The notes beneath the pieces are model-generated. The model was not told the DNA's origin. It saw only the letters and a program-made list of their open reading frames with translations, and did no database searches. From Streptomyces gardneri (lineage in GTDB: Bacteria; Actinomycetota; Actinomycetes; Streptomycetales; Streptomycetaceae): a stretch of 50,282 nucleotides of DNA. Both the position numbers and the translations under genes were made by a program. Within the stretch, counting starts at the first letter, position 1. Each line of letters opens with the position of its first letter. The stretch lies in contig NZ_BJMN01000060.1 in NCBI RefSeq assembly GCF_006539185.1, forward strand, positions 1 through 50,282. Reading direction: 5' to 3'. Below, piece after piece: positions 7,300 to 14,184 of the stretch.

Positions 7300-8469
7300 A
7301 TGCGTGACGCCGTCATCGTCGAAGCCGTCCGTACACCGATGGGAAGGGGCAAGGCCGGGGGAGCCCTGTCCCACGTCCACCCCGTAGCCCTCCTCTCCCA
7401 CACCCTGCGCGCCCTGATCGAACGCAGCGGCATCGACCCCGCCCTCGTCGACGACGTGATCGGCGGTACGGTCGACCAGGTCGGCGAGCAGGCCATGAAC
7501 ACCACCCGCTACGCCTGGCTCGGTGCCGGATTTCCCGAGTCCGTGCCCGCCACCACCGTCGACCGGCAGTGCGGTTCCTCCCAGCAGGCCGTCCACTTCG
7601 CCGCCCAGGGCGTCCTCTCGGGGGCGTACGACATAGCCGTCGCCTGCGGTGTCGAGTCCATGAGCCGGGTCCCCATGTGGTCGAACGTGCCGCCCGGCGC
7701 CGACCCCTTCGGACCCGGCGTCGCCGAGCGCTACCCCGAGGGGCTCGTCCCGCAGGGCGTCAGCGCCGAGCTCATCGCCGCCAAGTGGTCGATCGGCCGC
7801 GAGGCCATGGACGAGTTCGCCGCCGGTTCGCACACCAAGGCGGCCCGCGCCTGGGAGGCCGGTCTCTTCGACGCCGAGGTCGTCCCGTACGAGGGAGTCC
7901 GCCGCGACGAGTCGGTGCGCCCCGCGACCACCCCCGAGATCCTCGCCGGTCTCCGGCCCGCCTTCGAGGACCCCGGCTTCGCGGCCCGCTTCCCGCAGAT
8001 CGACTGGTCCGTCACCGCCGGCAACAGCAGCCCCGTCAACGACGGCGCCTCCGCCGTGCTCGTCATGGCCGCCGACACCGCCCGGAGCCTCGGCCTGCGG
8101 CCCCTCGCCCGTCTGCACAGCTTCGCCGTCACCGGCTCCGACCCGCTCCTGATGCTCACCGGCGTCATCCCGGCCACCGAGAAGGTCCTGCGCCGCGCGG
8201 GCCTCTCCCTCGCCGACATCGACCTCTTCGAGATCAACGAGGCCTTCGCGAGCGTCGTGCTCGCCTGGCAGCAGGAGACCGGCGCCGACCCGGCCAGGGT
8301 CAACGCCCACGGCGGGGCCATCGCGCTCGGGCACCCCCTCGGCGCCAGCGGCACGCGCATCGCGACGACCCTGGTCCACGCCCTGCGGGCCCGGGGCGCC
8401 CGCTACGGCCTCCAGGCGATGTGCGAGGCGGGCGGTCTCGCCAACGCGATGATCGTCGAGGCGCTCTGA
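7300..8469 (+). CDS. Acetyl-CoA C-acyltransferase (thiolase)
   Basis: A 389-residue thiolase with all catalytic residues. The nucleophilic Cys is C91 in DRQCGSSQQA, the His is H345 in ALGHPLGASG, and the second Cys is C375 in CEAGG. NEAFAS is also present. The length fits biosynthetic and degradative type II thiolases; the substrate (beta-oxidation, steroid side-chain or acetoacetyl-CoA) cannot be read from the sequence. An in-frame TTG at 7294 is possible, but CAGGAG lies 6 bases before the ATG at 7300. The gene is divergent from an HxlR regulator and its control region carries inverted repeats, so it is probably inducible. It converges with the TVP38 gene, 19 bases apart. Confidence 0.93.
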   Translation: MRDAVIVEAVRTPMGRGKAGGALSHVHPVALLSHTLRALIERSGIDPALVDDVIGGTVDQVGEQAMNTTRYAWLGAGFPESVPATTVDRQCGSSQQAVHFAAQGVLSGAYDIAVACGVESMSRVPMWSNVPPGADPFGPGVAERYPEGLVPQGVSAELIAAKWSIGREAMDEFAAGSHTKAARAWEAGLFDAEVVPYEGVRRDESVRPATTPEILAGLRPAFEDPGFAARFPQIDWSVTAGNSSPVNDGASAVLVMAADTARSLGLRPLARLHSFAVTGSDPLLMLTGVIPATEKVLRRAGLSLADIDLFEINEAFASVVLAWQQETGADPARVNAHGGAIALGHPLGASGTRIATTLVHALRARGARYGLQAMCEAGGLANAMIVEAL

Positions 8470-8488
8470 GAGCCGGGCCGCCAGGTCG

Positions 8489-9259
8489 TCAGGCCGTGCC
8501 GACCGGCTCCCGCTCCAGGGCGGGAGCCGCGTCCGGGGTCGCGGCCCGGGTCCCGGACGTGCCCCGCAGGGCGTGGCGCTTGCGCCAGGCCACCACCGCC
8601 GCGCCGAGACCCGACAGGACGATGAACCCCGCCGAGATGAGGAAGGCCGGAGACCCCGGTGAACCGGCCTGGGCGCCCGCGATCACGTACGCCGCCGTGT
8701 TCGGCACCGTGCCGATCGCCGTCGCCAGGAGGAACGGCACGTATCCCATCCGGGAGACCGCAGCGCAGTAGTTGGCCGCCGCGAAGGGGACGCCGGGGAA
8801 GAGCCGGATCGCCAGCATCGAGCGGAAACCGTGCCGGCTCAGCTGCCCGTCCGCCGCCGTCAGCCAGCGGCCCCGTACGAACGGCCGCAGCGCGTCCTGT
8901 CCCAGGAAGCGGCCGAGGGTGAAGGAGATCCCGGCACCGAGCACCGTCCCCGCCACCGCCGCCGTCAGACCGAAGGCCGAGCCGAAGAGCGCGCCCGCCG
9001 CCAGATTGAGCACCGGGCGCGGTACGAACGCCGCCGTGCACACACCGTACGCGAGGCCGAAGAGCATCACCGCGCCCGCGCCGTTCGTCTGCTGCGGCCA
9101 GCCCGAGGACAGCAGCCGCTGCGGCTCGTACAGCAGCACGAGCCCCGCCGCGGAGAGCAGCAGCAGGGCGAGGATCGAGAGCCGCGAGCGGGGCGCGAGC
9201 AGGGCCTGGGAACAGCGGACTGCGAGAGAGCCCGGCGGCCGGGGCACGGGAGCGAGCAT
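8489..9259 (-). CDS. TVP38/TMEM64-family membrane protein
   Basis: This 256-residue protein has a first membrane helix at about 27-43, then a VTT/SNARE-associated core: FVPRPVLNLAAGALFG (re-entrant region, about 78-93), LGRFLGQDALRPFVRG (about 115-130), and IRLFPGVPFAAANY near 151-164. VTT proteins are structurally related to DedA and scramblase-like lipid carriers; the bacterial role is mostly unassigned. The ATG at 9259 lies 6 bases after TACTCT, suggesting leaderless translation. It is divergent from the AlkD-like gene and convergent with the thiolase gene. Confidence 0.9.
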   Translation of the reverse strand: MLAPVPRPPGSLAVRCSQALLAPRSRLSILALLLLSAAGLVLLYEPQRLLSSGWPQQTNGAGAVMLFGLAYGVCTAAFVPRPVLNLAAGALFGSAFGLTAAVAGTVLGAGISFTLGRFLGQDALRPFVRGRWLTAADGQLSRHGFRSMLAIRLFPGVPFAAANYCAAVSRMGYVPFLLATAIGTVPNTAAYVIAGAQAGSPGSPAFLISAGFIVLSGLGAAVVAWRKRHALRGTSGTRAATPDAAPALEREPVGTA

Positions 9260-9265
9260 TCGGGG

Positions 9266-9271
9266 AGAGTA
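9266..9271 (-). promoter_or_regulatory. Putative -10 element, leaderless TVP38 transcript
   Basis: TACTCT (minus strand) is followed after CCCCGA by the ATG at 9259. Confidence 0.5.
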
Positions 9272-9284
9272 GCGGACGGGTCCG

Positions 9285-9290
9285 TATGAT
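9285..9290 (+). promoter_or_regulatory. Putative -10 element upstream of the AlkD-like gene
   Basis: TATGAT is close to the sigma-70/HrdB -10 consensus. It would start transcription near 9297-9298, at the ATG of a 14-codon open frame that precedes the AlkD-like gene. Confidence 0.55.
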
Positions 9291-9297
9291 CGCCGTA

Positions 9298-9342
9298 ATG
9301 TGCGTCATGTCCGTCCGGAGCACGGACCGCACCGTGCCGTGA
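9298..9342 (+). CDS. Possible leaderless 14-residue upstream ORF
   Basis: ATG at 9298 begins a 14-codon frame (MCVMSVRSTDRTVP) ending in TGA at 9340-9342, 13 bases before the AlkD-like start. It lies 7 bases after TATGAT, so it could be translated from the first bases of the mRNA. A Cys as second residue recalls known leaderless Cys-containing leader peptides of actinobacteria, but nothing else supports it. It may be chance. Confidence 0.25.
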   Translation: MCVMSVRSTDRTVP

Positions 9343-9355
9343 CCGAGAGGGCTCC

Positions 9356-10072
9356 ATGACCGAGACCGCGCCGACCGACGCCGTCCCCGGCAGCGTCCTC
9401 GCCGACACCGTCCTGGAGCGGCTCACCACTCTCTACCCCGCCGCGGGCAACCCCTTCCGGGCCCAGGAGATGGTCGCGTACATGAAGGGCGTCGCCCCCT
9501 TCCTCGGCGTACGGACCCCCGAGCGCCGCGCCCTCTCCCGTACCGTCCTCGACGGCACCCCCCGCCCCGACGAGGACGACTGCACCGCGATCGCCCTGCG
9601 CTGCTTCGCCCTGCCCGAGCGGGAGTACCACTACTTCGCCGTCGACTACCTCCGCCGCCATGTGAAGCGCTGCTCCTCCGGCTTCCTGCCCGTCGCCCGC
9701 CGGCTCGTCACCACCGTCTCCTGGTGGGACACGGTCGACCACCTCGCCGCCCATGTCGTCGGCGGCCTCGTCGCGGCCGACCCGGCCCTCGCGGCCCGCA
9801 TGGACGAGTGGATCGAGGACGAGGACCTGTGGGTGGCGCGCACCGCGCTGCTCCACCAGCTCCGCTACAAGGACGCGACCGACGCCGACCGGCTCTTCGC
9901 CTACTGCCTCCGCCGCGCCGCCCACCCCGACTTCTTCGTCCGCAAGGCGATCGGCTGGAGCCTGCGCGAGTACGGCAAGACCGCCCCCGGAGAGGTGCGC
10001 GCCTTCGTGGCCGCCAACCGCTCCCTGCTCGCCCCGCTCTCCGTCCGCGAGGCCCTGAAGAACCTCGGCTGA
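9356..10072 (+). CDS. AlkD-like DNA alkylation repair protein (HEAT-repeat glycosylase family)
   Basis: The 238-residue protein is all-helical and matches the AlkC/AlkD type: MKGVAPFLGVRTPERRAL near 42-59, EREYHYFAVDYLRRH near 89-103, SWWDTVDHLA near 121-130, and KAIGWSLREYGKTAPGEV near 196-213. AlkD-type enzymes remove bulky or cationic alkylated bases such as N3- and N7-alkylpurines by binding the DNA backbone rather than flipping the base. Trp and Asp in WWDTVD correspond to conserved catalytic-groove positions. GAGAGG lies 5 bases before the ATG. The spermidine-synthase-like gene starts 23 bases later but probably has its own promoter. Confidence 0.92.
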   Translation: MTETAPTDAVPGSVLADTVLERLTTLYPAAGNPFRAQEMVAYMKGVAPFLGVRTPERRALSRTVLDGTPRPDEDDCTAIALRCFALPEREYHYFAVDYLRRHVKRCSSGFLPVARRLVTTVSWWDTVDHLAAHVVGGLVAADPALAARMDEWIEDEDLWVARTALLHQLRYKDATDADRLFAYCLRRAAHPDFFVRKAIGWSLREYGKTAPGEVRAFVAANRSLLAPLSVREALKNLG

Positions 10073-10095
10073 GAGAACATCGGCACAATGAGAGC

Positions 10096-10941
10096 GTGAA
10101 CGAGCACATCCCCGTCATCCGCGAGGTCGACCAGGGCACCGCGCGCCTCATGCCCGACGTGGACCGGGAGCGGGCGTGGCTCCTGACGGTCGACGGCGCA
10201 CCCCAGTCGTACGTCGACCTGGACGATCCGGCGTACCTGGAGTTCGAGTACGCGCGCAGACTCGCCCATGTCGTCGACGGCGCCGCCGACGAGGGCGAAC
10301 CGCTGGACGTCCTGCACCTGGGCGGTGGGGCGCTGTCCCTTCCCCGGTACGTCTCCGTCACCCGGCCCGGCTCGCGCCAGGACGTCGTGGAGGCGGACCG
10401 GCAGCTGCTCGCCCTCGTCGCCGAACACCTGCCGCTGCCCGAGGGCTCGGGAGTCACCGTCCACGGAGCCGACGCCCGGGGCTGGCTGGAGACGGCCCCG
10501 GACGCCTCGGCCGACCTGATCGTCGGCGACGTCTTCGGCGGCTCGCGGGTGCCCGCGCACCTCACCTCGGTCGAGTACGCCCGGGAGGTCCGGCGCGTCC
10601 TGCGGCCCGGCGGGCTCTACGCCGCCAACCTGGCCGACGGCGCGCCCTTCGGCTTCCTCCGCTCCCAGCTCGCGACCTTCGCCGCCGTCTTCCCCGAACT
10701 GGCCCTCGTCGCCGAACCGGCCGTGCTGCGCGGCCGCCGCTTCGGGAACGCGGTCCTGGTCGCCTCCGCCCGGGAGATCGACATCGCCCACCTCGCCCGG
10801 CGGGCCGCCGCGGACGCCTTCCCCGCGCGCGTGGAGCACGGGGCGACGCTCGACCGGTTCACCGGGGACGCTGAACCGGTCCTGGACGCCGGGGCCGTAC
10901 CGTCACCCGTTCCGCCCGAGGGCGCCTTCGGCGTCGGCTGA
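10096..10941 (+). CDS. Spermidine-synthase-like (fold class I methyltransferase superfamily) protein
   Basis: From GTG 10096 this encodes 281 residues. The nucleotide-binding loop LHLGGGALSLPRY lies at about 73-86, the acidic position after it is VVEADRQ (about 97-103), and LIVGDVFGGS is at about 141-150. This is the polyamine-synthase/SAM-methyltransferase fold, but the classical substrate motifs of true spermidine synthases are not obvious, so the activity is uncertain. There is no ribosome site; CACAAT lies 6 bases before the GTG, consistent with a leaderless start. The 3' end overlaps the convergent MFS gene by 39 bases. Confidence 0.85.
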   Translation: MNEHIPVIREVDQGTARLMPDVDRERAWLLTVDGAPQSYVDLDDPAYLEFEYARRLAHVVDGAADEGEPLDVLHLGGGALSLPRYVSVTRPGSRQDVVEADRQLLALVAEHLPLPEGSGVTVHGADARGWLETAPDASADLIVGDVFGGSRVPAHLTSVEYAREVRRVLRPGGLYAANLADGAPFGFLRSQLATFAAVFPELALVAEPAVLRGRRFGNAVLVASAREIDIAHLARRAAADAFPARVEHGATLDRFTGDAEPVLDAGAVPSPVPPEGAFGVG

Positions 10942-12264
10942 GACGGGCGGGACGGCCGAGACGGGCTGCTTCTCCACCGCCGCCTGCTCCGGGGTCGCGC
11001 CCGTGACCTCCTTGGTGTGCGGACGGCGGGTCAGGTTCCGTACGTCCGGCACCAGCAGGACCAGGGCCGTGACGAACACCATCAGTGCCGCCGCGCCCCA
11101 CAGGGCCTCGCTCCGGCCGAACGCGCTCTCGGCCGGGCCCGCGAGCGCCGTGGACAGCGGCAGCAGGGCGGTCGAGCCGAACCAGTCGTAGGCGGAGACC
11201 CGGGAGAGCTTCTCCTCCGGGATCTCCTGGTGCAGGGCCGTCATCCACGAGACGCCGAAGACCTCGATCGCCATACCGCTGATGAACATGGCGGCCGTGA
11301 GCCCCACCACGTCCAGCGGTACGGCGAGCGCCGCCGAGGGCAGCGCTATCGGGAAGACGCAGAGCGTGCCGACGAACAGCAGCCTGCGCGGCTTCCAGCG
11401 GGTCATCAGGACGGCGCCGGCGACGGTTCCCACCCCGTAGGCGGCGAGCGCGATGCCCCAGGGGCGGGCGCCGCCCAGCTCGTCCCGGGCGACGAGCGGT
11501 CCGAAGACCGCCTCGACCGCCCCGATCAGGCCCACGACCACCGAGAACTGGGCGACGATCGACCACAGCCACGGCCGGCCGACGAACTCCTGCCAGCCCT
11601 CGCGCAGATCGGCGAAGAGGCCGCCGCTCGGGGCCCGCTCGGGGGTGCCGCTCACATCGAGGAAGGCCCGCAGTCCGCCCGCGACGGCGAAGGCGAGGGC
11701 GTCGATCGCGAGGACCCAGCCGGGCCCGACGAAGGCGACGAGCGCTCCCCCCAGCGCGGCGCCGCCGATGCCGGCGCCGTGCATGGCCATCCGGTAGACG
11801 GCGAACGCCCGGCCGGCCTGCTCCCCCGTGACGCTGGTCAGGAGCATGCCCTCGGCGGCCGGGTTGAAGAAGGCCTGCCCGGTGCCGCACAGGGCGGTGA
11901 GCAGCATCATCTGCCAGATCTGCGCCCCGCCCGAGAGGACGAGGACGGCGAAGACGGCCTGCGAGACGCAGTTGAGGGCGTTGGCCGCGACCATCACGCG
12001 GTGGCGCGGTATCCGGTCGGCCACCGCGCCGCCGATGAGCAGGAAGAGGACGAGCGGCAGGAAGCGGGCCATCGCGACGAGTCCCACGTCGCCCGCGCTG
12101 CCCCCGCTCTCGAAGACCGCCCAGGTGGTGGCGATCAGCGCGCCGTGCGCGCCGAGGTTGGTCACCACCGTCGCGGCCGTGAGCAGGACGTAGTTGCGGC
12201 CCGCCCACTCGGGGCGGCGGGAGGCGAAGGGGGTGCGGCGGGGGGAGTCGGCGGGATTCGTCAC
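10903..12264 (-). CDS. MFS transporter (MdtH/enterobactin-exporter-like)
   Basis: About 453 residues with 12 predicted hydrophobic helices. The loop 2-3 motif A is GGAVADRIPRHRVM, and AAEGMLLTSVTGEQAGRAF follows in the first half, both typical of the DHA-type/MFS_3 exporters that expel small molecules. A charged loop of about 25 residues separates the two halves. I prefer GTG 12264 (VTNPADSP) over TTG 12300 because the TTG lies inside the purine-rich AGGAGGGGGAGG that looks like leader sequence. The C-terminal tail overlaps the convergent spermidine-synthase-like gene. The substrate is unknown. Confidence 0.88.
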   Translation of the reverse strand: MTNPADSPRRTPFASRRPEWAGRNYVLLTAATVVTNLGAHGALIATTWAVFESGGSAGDVGLVAMARFLPLVLFLLIGGAVADRIPRHRVMVAANALNCVSQAVFAVLVLSGGAQIWQMMLLTALCGTGQAFFNPAAEGMLLTSVTGEQAGRAFAVYRMAMHGAGIGGAALGGALVAFVGPGWVLAIDALAFAVAGGLRAFLDVSGTPERAPSGGLFADLREGWQEFVGRPWLWSIVAQFSVVVGLIGAVEAVFGPLVARDELGGARPWGIALAAYGVGTVAGAVLMTRWKPRRLLFVGTLCVFPIALPSAALAVPLDVVGLTAAMFISGMAIEVFGVSWMTALHQEIPEEKLSRVSAYDWFGSTALLPLSTALAGPAESAFGRSEALWGAAALMVFVTALVLLVPDVRNLTRRPHTKEVTGATPEQAAVEKQPVSAVPPVSADAEGALGRNG

Positions 12265-12309
12265 CCCGGGACTATCCCTGTCGCCTCCCCCTCCTGCCAA
12301 ACCGATATC

Positions 12310-12349
12310 CGGACGGTGGGGAGCGCCGGACGGAGTTCCCCACCGTCCG
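12310..12349 (-). terminator. Strong hairpin after the Gln/Pro-rich protein gene
   Basis: A perfect stem of GGACGGTGGGGA (12311-12322) with TCCCCACCGTCC (12337-12348), plus one flanking C-G pair and a 14-base loop. It starts 3 bases beyond the stop of the minus-strand gene ending at 12352. Confidence 0.8.
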
Positions 12350-12351
12350 TG

Positions 12352-13488
12352 TCAGGACGCGGAGGTGAGCCTGACCGTGGAGAGGATCTGCTTGATGGTG
12401 GCGTCCGGCAGCTCGTCCTTGACGCCGTCGGGTCCGTAGAGCACCCAGGTCGTGAAGTCGCCCTTGGTGTTCTTGAAGGTGAACGCGATCGACTTGCCGT
12501 CGGACTCGCACTTGTTGCGCTTCTTGACGCCCGGTGCCGTGGCGGTCGCCATGCTGCCGGTGAGCCCGGACTTCGTCGTGTACGGCACGGGCTTGGAGAT
12601 CTTGATGGTGCTCTTGGGCATGTGCTGCGCGTAGCCGCCCCACACCCAGGTGCCCGCCTCGCCGCGCGCGGCGTCCGACGTGTTCTTGGCGCCCTGGCCG
12701 CCCTTGGTGCCCGCCGTGCTCAGGCCCCAGGTCTCCTGGGTGCCGTTCTTGTCGACGTCGTAGGAGCACCAGTTCTTCTTGAAGCGCGTGGGGCTGGACA
12801 TCGTGACGAGCGGGGTGCCGGGCTTCTTCTCGTCGTCGAAGTAGGTGATCAGCCCCGGCTTCATCACCTCCCACTCGGGCGGTACGTCGAACAGGGTGCC
12901 GTACTTCGGGTTGTGGACGACCTTCCAGCCGGGGATCGTCGGCTGCTGGGCCGCGCCGTCACGCGGGTTGTCGAGCGGCGGCGCGGAAGGCTCCCCGGCC
13001 TCGGACGGCGCGGTGGAGGGCGCCGCGACGGACGGCTGCTTGCCGTCGGCGGTCGGCTTCTTGTCGTCGTCCTCGGAGAGCACCAGGAAACCGGTGACGC
13101 CGGCCGCGACGACCACGGCGGTCGCGGCGACGATCGCCACGAGCGTCGACTTCTTCTTGCCGCCGCCCGGGCCGGGCGCACCGGGCTGCCCCGGACCCAT
13201 CGCCTGCCCCGGGACCGCGTACTGCGGCACGGTCGGCTGCTGGTACGGGTTCGGCTGCTGGTACCCCGGCTGCTGGGGGTAGCCCTGCTGGCCGTACCCC
13301 TGCTGCGGGTAGCCCGGCTGAGCGGGCTGCTGCGGATACCCGGGCTGCGTCGGCGGCTGCGGGTAACCGGGCTGGGCCGGCGGCTGCTGATACGGGTTCG
13401 GCTGCTGGTACCCCGACTGCTGGTAGGGGTTCTGACTCTGGTCCTGCGGGTTCTGCTCGCCCCCGGGCGGCTGCTGTCCTGGCCACAT
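12352..13488 (-). CDS. Gln/Pro/Tyr-rich single-span membrane protein of unknown function
   Basis: 378 residues from ATG 13488. Residues 1-110 are a low-complexity tail of repeated PGYPQQ / NPYQQP units. KKKS at 111-114 precedes a single membrane helix (about 114-136), and the remaining 240 residues are probably outside the cell. That outer part starts with a Thr/Ser/Ala-rich linker (about 143-170) and continues as a folded domain with single Cys residues near 230 and 315 that could pair. Cytoplasmic Pro/Gln-rich tail plus outer domain is a common Streptomyces architecture whose function is unknown to me. It is divergent from the hotdog thioesterase and is followed by a terminator. TATCGT lies 8 bases before the ATG. 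Confidence 0.85.
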   Translation of the reverse strand: MWPGQQPPGGEQNPQDQSQNPYQQSGYQQPNPYQQPPAQPGYPQPPTQPGYPQQPAQPGYPQQGYGQQGYPQQPGYQQPNPYQQPTVPQYAVPGQAMGPGQPGAPGPGGGKKKSTLVAIVAATAVVVAAGVTGFLVLSEDDDKKPTADGKQPSVAAPSTAPSEAGEPSAPPLDNPRDGAAQQPTIPGWKVVHNPKYGTLFDVPPEWEVMKPGLITYFDDEKKPGTPLVTMSSPTRFKKNWCSYDVDKNGTQETWGLSTAGTKGGQGAKNTSDAARGEAGTWVWGGYAQHMPKSTIKISKPVPYTTKSGLTGSMATATAPGVKKRNKCESDGKSIAFTFKNTKGDFTTWVLYGPDGVKDELPDATIKQILSTVRLTSAS

Positions 13489-13496
13489 GGCCAGTA

Positions 13497-13502
13497 ACGA
13501 TA
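13497..13502 (-). promoter_or_regulatory. Putative -10 element, leaderless Gln/Pro-rich protein transcript
   Basis: TATCGT (minus strand) lies 8 bases before the ATG at 13488; no ribosome site is visible. Confidence 0.45.
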
Positions 13503-13557
13503 GAGGTGTGGCGGCGGCGGGGCCACGAGAGGGATGGCCAAGGCTGCTACCGGTGGG

Positions 13558-13563
13558 TAACAT
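13558..13563 (+). promoter_or_regulatory. Putative -10 element, leaderless hotdog thioesterase transcript
   Basis: TAACAT is followed after cacggcc by the ATG at 13571. Confidence 0.5.
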
Positions 13564-13570
13564 CACGGCC

Positions 13571-14023
13571 ATGAGCGCAGACCAGATGACCGTCGGCGAG
13601 ATGCTCGCCGCCACGGTCCCCATGGCCGGAACCCTCAACCTGGAGTTCCTGGAGACCACCGCCGAGCGCGCCGTCGTGCGCCTGCCGGACCAGCCCGCCT
13701 ACCACAACCACGTCGGCGGCCCGCACGCCGGAGCGATGTTCACCCTGGCCGAGTCCGCCAGCGGCGCCATCGTGCTCGCCGCCTTCGGCGACCAGCTGAC
13801 CCGCGCCGTGCCGCTCGCCGTCAGCGCCGAGATCGCCTACAAGAAGCTGGCCATGGGCGTCGTCACCGCCACCGCCACCCTGGGCCGCCCCGTGGCCGAG
13901 GTCGTCGCCGAACTCGACGCCGGACAGCGGCCGGAGTTCCCGGTGCGGATCGACATCACCCGCGAGGACGGCGCCGTGACCGGCGAGATGACCGTCCTGT
14001 GGACGCTGCGCCCGAACGCCTGA
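13571..14023 (+). CDS. Hotdog-fold thioesterase-like protein (DUF4442/PaaI type)
   Basis: 150 residues, typical hotdog size. The core VVRLPDQPAYHNHVGGPHAG near residues 34-53 has the His-Asn and Gly-Gly arrangement preceding the central helix (AMFTLAESASGAIVLAA). Related proteins hydrolyse acyl-CoA thioesters, but DUF4442 members often lack proof of activity. The ATG at 13571 lies 7 bases after TAACAT, so the mRNA may be leaderless; no ribosome site is visible. A very strong hairpin follows at 14040-14079. Confidence 0.88.
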   Translation: MSADQMTVGEMLAATVPMAGTLNLEFLETTAERAVVRLPDQPAYHNHVGGPHAGAMFTLAESASGAIVLAAFGDQLTRAVPLAVSAEIAYKKLAMGVVTATATLGRPVAEVVAELDAGQRPEFPVRIDITREDGAVTGEMTVLWTLRPNA

Positions 14024-14039
14024 TCCACGAGGTACCCCG

Positions 14040-14079
14040 CGTCGACCCCCGCACCCCCCTTCGGGTGCGGGGGTCGACG
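14040..14079 (+). terminator. Very strong terminator after the hotdog protein gene
   Basis: GTCGACCCCCGCACCC (14041-14056) pairs perfectly with 14063-14078 across a 6-base loop, extended by one C-G pair at 14040/14079. It isolates the GH3 gene from upstream transcription. Confidence 0.88.
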
Positions 14080-14184
14080 TGTTCCGGGCCGCCGCCCCGG
14101 AATCGGACGCCCCGTCACGCATAGTGCGGGCAGGGCACGGACGCACCCGGGCCGGGCCCGCACCCCGTGCGAAGGAGCCGCCGC

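Noticed and set aside
10088..10098. ATG at 10088 as start of the spermidine-synthase-like gene
   Set aside because: It is not in frame; GTG 10096 is.
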